The position numbers and the translations under genes were made by a program. The notes under the pieces are model-generated. The model was not told the DNA's origin. It saw only the letters and a list, made by a program, of their open reading frames with translations, and searched no databases. From contig JAAAIG010000350.1 of the NCBI GenBank assembly GCA_015852425.1, positions 1 to 37,117 on the forward strand: a DNA stretch of 37,117 nt, given 5' to 3'. Origin of the DNA: Gryganskiella cystojenkinii. Taxonomy: Eukaryota > Mortierellomycota > Mortierellomycetes > Mortierellales > Mortierellaceae. Every line of letters starts with the position of its first letter. The stretch's first letter is position 1. Shown piece by piece: positions 31,346 through 37,117 of the stretch.

Positions 31346-32306
31346 ATTGAAAGGTGATTTCGTTGATAAGTTGAGGCAATATCGTTCGTTTACAAAGGGA
31401 ACAAGTGGGTACAAATGGGTATGAGAGGATTTGAATGACCGGGTGGGTATACACAGAAGGTAAGGATGGCGACGAGAGAAGACGAGGAGTCTTAGTCCAT
31501 GGTGCTTCAGAAGAAAAGATCAATCAAGTTCAATCCAACAGAGAAAGGAAGGAAAGAGTTGAAAGAGAAAGGATGAACGAACGATGAGAAAAGAAAATTC
31601 CTTCTCCACGGAGGACAAACGTTGTGAATGTATGCCAAAAGCAGCAAGGAAAAAAAAATCGCACGCCACCCAGCCCAGCCTGCCAAGAAAACGAGACCAA
31701 ACCGTTTTTGGGTCTTCGATTTTTTGGATTTCGAGCCCAGACAGACGCTCGTTTCGACCCCACATCGATGGTGGCACCATTGCTCGCTTTCGCTCTTTTC
31801 AAGATCTTTCGGAGCTTCTTACTCGCCCACTCCCGACGATTTCATCTTGTTTGCTGCGTTCTTTTTGTTTTTAATTTTTTTTTATTTTTTTTTTGTTTTG
31901 GGTAAACAACCGTAGTAGATAGAAGCGTGAAGGGACGCCGATCAATTGAAAGACTCACCAAATAAAAATTGAGGTTTCAAGGACGTCCTTAAAGTGGATT
32001 CTCTGTCAACTTTGATTGAAAATGCAATTTGCGTCGAAGAAATGATGACCAACGGACCATGGATTGCAGTGGAGACGACAAGAAACGACCAGTTGAGAAG
32101 GTGTTTTTCGACATTTGGAATAACTTTTACTCAAGGCAATTTTTATCATCACGTGCAACCGGTTTGATGCATTTTACATTTCAACGTGCAACTTCCCCTC
32201 CATCAAAATGCCTTTCTCTTCTCTTCCATGTCAACCATTACACCCTGATCACTCCCATCCCACCCTTTATTTCCCCTCCGTGACCTCTACTAATCCGTTC
32301 CTCGAC
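31346..32306. promoter_or_regulatory. Bidirectional upstream region
   Basis: About 0.96 kb lies between the divergent starts of the acyltransferase (minus) and the F-box/LRR gene (plus). Open frames at 31520-31915 on both strands lack domains. T-rich tracts sit at 31860-31900 and C/T-rich leader sequence at 32180-32300. No TATA box was chosen with confidence. Confidence 0.45.
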
Positions 32307-34103
32307 ATGAGTAACTCCATGGATTCTTTACCCCCGGCCGAAAAAGTCTTTTCCATTCCCGAACTCGCAGGCATGATTGCAAAGTATCTCAAACTCGAAA
32401 CATTAGCCAAACTCTCTTCCACCACGAAACTCATCCAGGCAACTGTCACCCCTTACCTCTGGAGAAATTTTATTCTCGACCGGGACATAGAAGAGGAACC
32501 AAGTCCAGGACTCGATCGATACTTGAAGTACACTCGGTCGGTCGAATTCCGCACCTGTGACACCGGTCTCCTCGATATTCTCACGCAAGGCGATCAAAAT
32601 GAGCGAGACGATTCCATCATACCATCAACGACACCTACCGAAAGTGATGCAAATGTACTATCAAAGGAGCTTTCAACCTCCCTCACCCGACTGGTTTACA
32701 CTGGCGATCAAGACGGTGAGGGATCTGTTGGGGTCACGGATGACCAAACGGACCAACTGCTCTCGATTATGCACAGGAACATCTCATTGGAAACCTTACG
32801 ATTACCTGGCGAGTTGCTCAGGAGAGCAGATGACTTGACCCATGTCCTTTCAGGACTCTCAAGACTCCGATCTGTTGCACTGGTGAACTGTGCTATCGAA
32901 GGGCCTGACATCTCGACAGCGTTTCAGTTCTTTGCGGCCTGTTTCAGCCTCCCGCAACTGGAAGTCATCCGTTGTTCCTTTCGATTCGACCTTGTCCAGC
33001 AACAAGTATCCGTCGAAACCATGTTTCGTCAAATACTCGAGAGCCTTCAAGGCTACCAGTCATCTGGACAGTTTCCGTCTGGGTTGAAGGAATTGGAGTT
33101 GCCGTTGTTCTCGGCCGAGTACCCAGAGACGTTCTTGATCCCGTTTTTCAGTCTTGGTTTCCAGGCCTTGGAGGTCCTTCACGTCCCTAGCATCTGTAGC
33201 CCAGCCTCGATCAAAAAGTCGCTCGAGGATGTCTTGTTGCAACACTGCTCTCGAGTTCGGGATGTGAGAATGAACGGTGTTGAGCACAGACGGGTCGATT
33301 ACGAGATGTTGGGGTTGGTTGTGCGAATCTGTTGTTCTCAATTGGGCTGTCGGTCGTTGGAGTTGTCAAGCATGGAATGGACTTCGTTTCACAAGGATAT
33401 TGTCTTTCATCATGCACAGACACTCGAGTCGCTCGTCATCCAGTTTCCATTTTTTATGACCAGCAGGGATGTTCAACTTATCTTTGCTTCTTGTCCTGTC
33501 CTCAAAGTTTTCAAGCTCGATGGTGAGGGCAGTGGCTTTGTCCTAAATTATACGGATTTCGAGATGTACGAGGTTAGGAACGACACAATCGGGGCGGTCA
33601 AAGGTGCCGAGGATCAGCAGGACGGAGGCGAAAAGACAACCTCCTCGATCAGGGACTTCGCTTGTTCTGGATTACGGACGCTGTCCCTGACCTCGGGTAA
33701 CCCACATCGTCTCCAGAATCAAGGATCTAGCAAAGGTTTTTTTTCTCAAGTCGGACGCCTCTCAGACCTAGAGGAGCTCACGTTTGGGTATTCTCAATTC
33801 GGTTACAATCAATTCCGGAACAAGACCGAGAAACCTTTGTTGGATTTCACACTTGACCCTGCAAATGGACGATTGCAGGACCTGATTGGACTCAAGAAAC
33901 TACGCGTGTTGAATTTGAGGGGCAAGACCTTGAATCAACTGGGCCAAGCAGAGGTCGAGTTTATGGAACGGGAATGGCCTAGGCTGGAGAAAGTCACATT
34001 CGGATCCTGGATCCAGATCGAACCTCAATCGGAAACAGACCATTGGAAATGGTTTATTGACAAGAGGCCATGGCTCAAGGTACGGAATGAAGGTCTATTC
34101 TAG
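32307..34103 (+). CDS. F-box/leucine-rich-repeat protein
   Basis: The frame gives 598 residues from the ATG at 32307 (MSNSMDSLPPAEKVFSIPEL). The in-frame ATG at 32208 would prepend a Pro/His-rich stretch that looks like translated leader, so the later start is preferred. Residues about 15-57 (FSIPELAGMIAKYLKLETLA...TPYLWRNFILD) form the F-box that contacts Skp1. The rest is irregular leucine-rich repeats, for example SLETLRLPGELL, LSRLRSVALVNC and LIGLKKLRVLNLRGKTLNQL, which would recognise the ubiquitylation substrate. The end reads WKWFIDKRPWLKV. The gene is intronless and intact, and its length matches this large Mortierella-type family. A-rich AATAAAAAAAT just after the stop (about 34133-34152) can act as a poly(A) signal. 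Substrate unknown. Confidence 0.88.
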   Translation: MSNSMDSLPPAEKVFSIPELAGMIAKYLKLETLAKLSSTTKLIQATVTPYLWRNFILDRDIEEEPSPGLDRYLKYTRSVEFRTCDTGLLDILTQGDQNERDDSIIPSTTPTESDANVLSKELSTSLTRLVYTGDQDGEGSVGVTDDQTDQLLSIMHRNISLETLRLPGELLRRADDLTHVLSGLSRLRSVALVNCAIEGPDISTAFQFFAACFSLPQLEVIRCSFRFDLVQQQVSVETMFRQILESLQGYQSSGQFPSGLKELELPLFSAEYPETFLIPFFSLGFQALEVLHVPSICSPASIKKSLEDVLLQHCSRVRDVRMNGVEHRRVDYEMLGLVVRICCSQLGCRSLELSSMEWTSFHKDIVFHHAQTLESLVIQFPFFMTSRDVQLIFASCPVLKVFKLDGEGSGFVLNYTDFEMYEVRNDTIGAVKGAEDQQDGGEKTTSSIRDFACSGLRTLSLTSGNPHRLQNQGSSKGFFSQVGRLSDLEELTFGYSQFGYNQFRNKTEKPLLDFTLDPANGRLQDLIGLKKLRVLNLRGKTLNQLGQAEVEFMEREWPRLEKVTFGSWIQIEPQSETDHWKWFIDKRPWLKVRNEGLF

Positions 34104-34197
34104 CTCCTCCAAATTTTTTGTAACTTATTATAAAAAAATAAAAAAATAAAAAAACTTTGGTTCTTTAATACCTCCTTAGTTTATTCTAAGGGGACCT

Positions 34198-35314
34198 TTG
34201 GACCCCCCTGGAATAACTGGCTTGTACATCTTGGACGAGTTCGCACGGTACGAGAGTGGGTTCAGCGATATGCTTTCGCCAGACAGGGACGATACTCGAT
34301 ACTCAACTTTCTTGGGCGGAGGAGGATCAAACGTGCAGGTGACTTCGAGGTCCCTGAACATCGAGCTGCGGTCAATTGAGGAGTCCTTTATACCGGCGTT
34401 GGATCGAAAATTCGCATTGATGAGGCTAGAACTCAGCAATGAGGGACAGCATATGGTCAACAGGGTCGGCATTCTCATGGCTTGGCTCGTCTCCATGGCT
34501 CCCTACCCTCCTCATCGACCCTCACCTCTGTCTAACTCCTGGTTCCTCCGCACGGCCAGGACGTTCACTTTGTTCCCGAGTCCGTGTCAACGATATCTGC
34601 TCATGTTCCATCGGAACTCGTGGATCTCGATATGAACAGGACCACGTTTGAGCCACTTTCCTTGAGGACACTGTTGGAGATGCACAAGAATCACTCGTGT
34701 CGTTGAACCTGATGTATTGTGTGAATGTCACGAGTTGGATGTCGCATTCCATCCTGTGCTCGTGCTCAGGCCTGGTTCGGATCTCGGCCAATGGGTTGTT
34801 GGCCTCGGATCTGATCCCGTTCAAAGACAATGGCGGTGAGGCTAATGACGGTGACAAGAAGAATAACAAGAAGACAAAGACTGGCCAATCTAGGGTTTTT
34901 AAGAACCTGGAGGAATGGCGGATGGCGGCCTATGTGGATGTCTCGGAACAGACCAAGAAAACCCGTACAGCCCATCGACAAATCTTTGGTCGACTGGCCT
35001 CCCTCACGAAACTGAAGATCCTGGATCTGTCGCATGAGGAACATGACTCAAAGATCGGGGCCTCGCCTGGAGCGAGGGTGATCTTTACACCTGGACAACG
35101 GCACCCGAACCCAGTCTTGGATCATCGTCCATTCCGTCCGATATTAAAGTTGCAGCACTCATTGGGGTTGGATCAGTTGGCGACTTTGCAAAAGCTGAAG
35201 AGTTTGCGGATTCGGGCGAATGAACAAACGATGGCACAAGCCGACTGGGTGTGGATTCTCGAGACATGTCCGCGGTTGGAGGAGGTCCAGGGTTCGGTGA
35301 ACACAGACCTGTAG
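34198..35314 (+). pseudogene. Truncated F-box/LRR pseudogene
   Basis: Beginning about 95 bp after the intact F-box/LRR gene, this stretch reads as the C-terminal LRR part of a relative without its F-box. Frame 34198-34470 carries LYILDEFARYESGFSDM and ALDRKFALMRLEL. A second frame carries ELVDLDMNRTTFEPLSLRTL (34615-34675). A third, 34697-35314, carries SLNLMYCVNVTSWM, FGRLASLTKLKILDLSHEEH, LATLQKLKSLRIRA and DWVWILETCPRLEEVQGSVN, the usual ending of these proteins. At least two frameshifts and the missing N-terminus argue for decay. Tandem duplication of the upstream gene family is the likely origin. Confidence 0.75.
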
Positions 35315-35654
35315 GAGAGCTATCGTTTCTTGATCCGAGCACAGGAGAAGAGGATCCGGTAGACAGACGATCGACTCTAGGTTGTTGCTCTTGATTCGCC
35401 ACCAATATTTACTCAGCCCAAACCTAAAATCCTCGTCTTTGAATGCATGATATCAATCCCACAAGATCGTCTCTCTCCTACTTCTGTATTGCCTCCTTGT
35501 GTTGTCTGAATCACGTCACAACAGAAATTTATTAGAGAAACTACAATACGATGACAGCACCTTATCAGGAATTCAGCTCGAGGATACAGGCTTCCATGGC
35601 GCTGGCTTAGTCCACGGGTTCAATTTTGGATCAGAGTCTGGCGTGGCGGTGCGA
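35315..35654. other. Spacer
   Basis: Common 3' flank of the F-box pseudogene and the minus-strand secreted-protein gene. No coding sequence is supported. Confidence 0.4.
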
Positions 35655-36333
35655 CTAAGATGGCTTAAAAGCTTCATCGCTCACTTTGTTTGCTTGAAAG
35701 GCTCCACAGGCTTCTTGGGAAAACGAAACCACCGAATTGGTGTTCATCTTTTTAGTTATTTTGGCAGCCAACTCATCCCCATTCAGAATTTGTCCGTCTT
35801 TTGCATCGATTTGTAGTCTCTGTACTTCTTCCTCCATCGCCGACCGAAGATCGGCGGCTCGCTGGCACATCTCCTTGTAGTACAAGATGAACTGCTTGTA
35901 TGCATCAGGATCGACTATACTACCATCCTGGGCCATAACTTGCTCAGTTTTAAAACCTGGCACGGACGCGCACCTGTTCCAGGCGTACAAGCACAACGTT
36001 TTGTTGCTATTGGACATGAAACACCTGGCTGCTTGGGACCAGCAACTCTCATCTGTGGTACGGTCGTCCACGAAGATTTCGACTTCTTCGAATGGGCGGA
36101 AGCAGTACTTGCTCTCGGTGATCGGGGCTGGAGCGTAAACGAGGGATTCACCTTCTTCATAGGTTCGCTCATGCACGAACCAGGAGGAAAAGTCGTCAGC
36201 ACACTTGGTGCTTGTGGCCTCGGTGTAGCAGCCGAGACTGGAGGCAACACATTTCCCCTTAAGCTGACCGAGAGTGGGGGGGGCAACGCCTAAGGCATTG
36301 ACACCAGCAATACCGAAGGATGGTTGTTCGCAT
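35655..36333 (-). CDS. Cys-rich secreted-type protein, start unresolved
   Basis: One minus frame stays open from 36365 down to the stop at 35655, about 225 residues, with eleven cysteines (KCE, GKCVA, GCYTE, KCADD, YCFRP, SCWSQ, RCFMS, LCLYAW, RCASV, MCQRA, ACGAF) and no recognised domain. A coiled-coil-like stretch (QRAADLRSAMEEEVQRLQ) precedes the end. The frame has no ATG before KCE. The ATG at 36333 is in another frame and reads MRTTIL; one base fewer shortly after it would join it to GIAGVNALGVA, giving a natural signal peptide. So either a one-base shift damaged the start, or an upstream exon splices at the AATAG acceptor at 36356. Only about 75 bp separate that acceptor from a TATA-like box, which disfavours the second option. 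The region after 36176 alone has an in-frame ATG but would lack a signal. Confidence 0.6.
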
Positions 36334-36431
36334 TTTGTTTGGGAGGGAGGTATCGCTATTGTTTATGGACGAGTTGTGTGCATTTGTGAAGGATGAGAGA
36401 GTAGATGATGGCGAAAAGTGAGATTTACTCG

Positions 36432-36440
36432 TTATATATT
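36432..36440 (-). promoter_or_regulatory. TATA-like box
   Basis: The minus strand reads AATATATAA about 100 bp upstream of the candidate ATG at 36333, at a plausible distance from a C/T-rich start region near 36400. A six-codon upstream frame (ATG at about 36384) would lie in the leader. Confidence 0.4.
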
Positions 36441-37117
36441 TGGCTGAAGAGCAGCCAGTCAACGGTCCAACTGGTCTCTTTTCTCCTCTCTCTCTCTTCC
36501 CTCCTCCCTCCTTGATTTTTTTCTCTGTCCCAGCTCCTGGTTTTTTTTTTTGGACTAAGGATCACTCAGATCCCCCCGTAGGAATGACCGTTCACGGGGG
36601 GTGCAATTTTTTTCTGAGCACAGGGCTACTCCAGTGAAACTGTGTCCCCAGAGTATTTTCAGTGCCCCTCCCCTGTGAGAATGTTGTGTATGGCTCTTTC
36701 TACTCCAGTGAGAGTTGTCGCTCGTAACATTTTCAGAGGGCTCTGGTGAGGTACCGACCTGGTTTTTTCAGCGTGTACCTTCATAAATTCAAAATCGAGA
36801 CCTGTGTACTTATATCGCGGTCACCCCTGACCCAGACCGTGCAAAATAAGAATACACGCTGCTCTCAAACTCCTTACGTGTTCCTGTCTGTTCGTGCCCA
36901 AATTGGCGCGATTTCAGACCAGAAAGGAAACTTCACAATGCATGACTGACAGACAGTAAAATCGAAAATGCCAAAGTTCTGCTTTGACATGGGAAACCGT
37001 CCTAGGAGGTCGCGGCAACAGTTGAGGTGTTTTGATCTCACTGTGTGTGTGTGTGTGTATATACGTGCAAGTGATTTCAAAACGTAAATTGAGACTGAAG
37101 GGTAACCGACACAGTGC
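36441..37117. other. Right-end spacer
   Basis: No coding sequence is supported. There is a C/T-rich run at 36478-36530 and a direct repeat of CTACTCCAGTGA (36627-36638 and 36700-36711). Confidence 0.4.
37042..37059. repeat. (TG)n microsatellite
   Basis: Nine TG dinucleotides in a row, followed by TATATA. Confidence 0.9.

Noticed and set aside
31530..31915. Frames of about 90 residues on both strands in the divergent promoter
   Set aside because: They overlap each other on both strands, lack domains, and lie in the expected promoter region.

Overview
The window looks like nuclear DNA of an early-diverging filamentous fungus. Mucoromycota, and within it Mortierellomycota, is the best guess. 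The reasons are short GT-AG introns of about 70-150 bp in most genes, several F-box/LRR genes and F-box pseudogenes, an UPF0658-type Golgi membrane protein, a fungal T5orf172 (GIY-YIG-like) gene, and remnants of DIRS, Helitron and Tc1/mariner elements. The taxon is inferred from gene content only. No rRNA gene, intact tRNA gene, CRISPR array or bacterial-type operon was seen.

Left part (1-13.9 kb) is accessory, decayed sequence. It holds a DIRS-type reverse transcriptase/RNase H relic (about 270-1030), one intact AA7-type FAD oxidase (1309-2799, minus), a GH76 mannanase-like pseudogene (about 4716-5833), overlapping-age relics of a Tc1/mariner transposase and a Helitron helicase (6.05-6.5 kb), a small secreted Cys protein (6613-6978, minus), a frame-broken Cys-rich protein (8519-8947), minisatellites, a 101-bp MITE, and a well-resolved three-exon GPI-anchored Cys-rich protein with a 19-nt microexon (10778-11491, minus).

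Middle part (13.9-24 kb) contains a short F-box gene with two CxxC pairs (14336-15097), an F-box pseudogene (15840 to about 16827), a four-exon T5orf172/GIY-YIG-like gene (17886-19532), and a six-exon gene (20352-23902, minus) joining about 500 disordered residues to an eight-helix UPF0658 membrane domain.

Right part (25.6-36.5 kb) is denser and looks more like core genome. It has an R3H-associated/R3H protein whose first intron appears to be GC-AG (25690-27917), converging on an Sct1/Gpt2-type glycerol-3-phosphate acyltransferase with a large disordered insert (28198-31314, minus). The acyltransferase diverges from an intact F-box/LRR gene (32307-34103). A truncated, frameshifted second F-box/LRR copy lies directly behind that gene (about 34198-35314). 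A Cys-rich secreted-type protein with an unresolved start (35655 to about 36333, minus) ends the series.

The genes do not form an obvious pathway cluster. The themes are ubiquitin-ligase adaptors (F-box), lipid/Golgi membrane functions (acyltransferase, UPF0658), and secreted or cell-surface proteins (AA7 oxidase, GH76 relic, several Cys-rich proteins). Exon models were built by hand from splice consensus and reading phase, without transcripts or searches.
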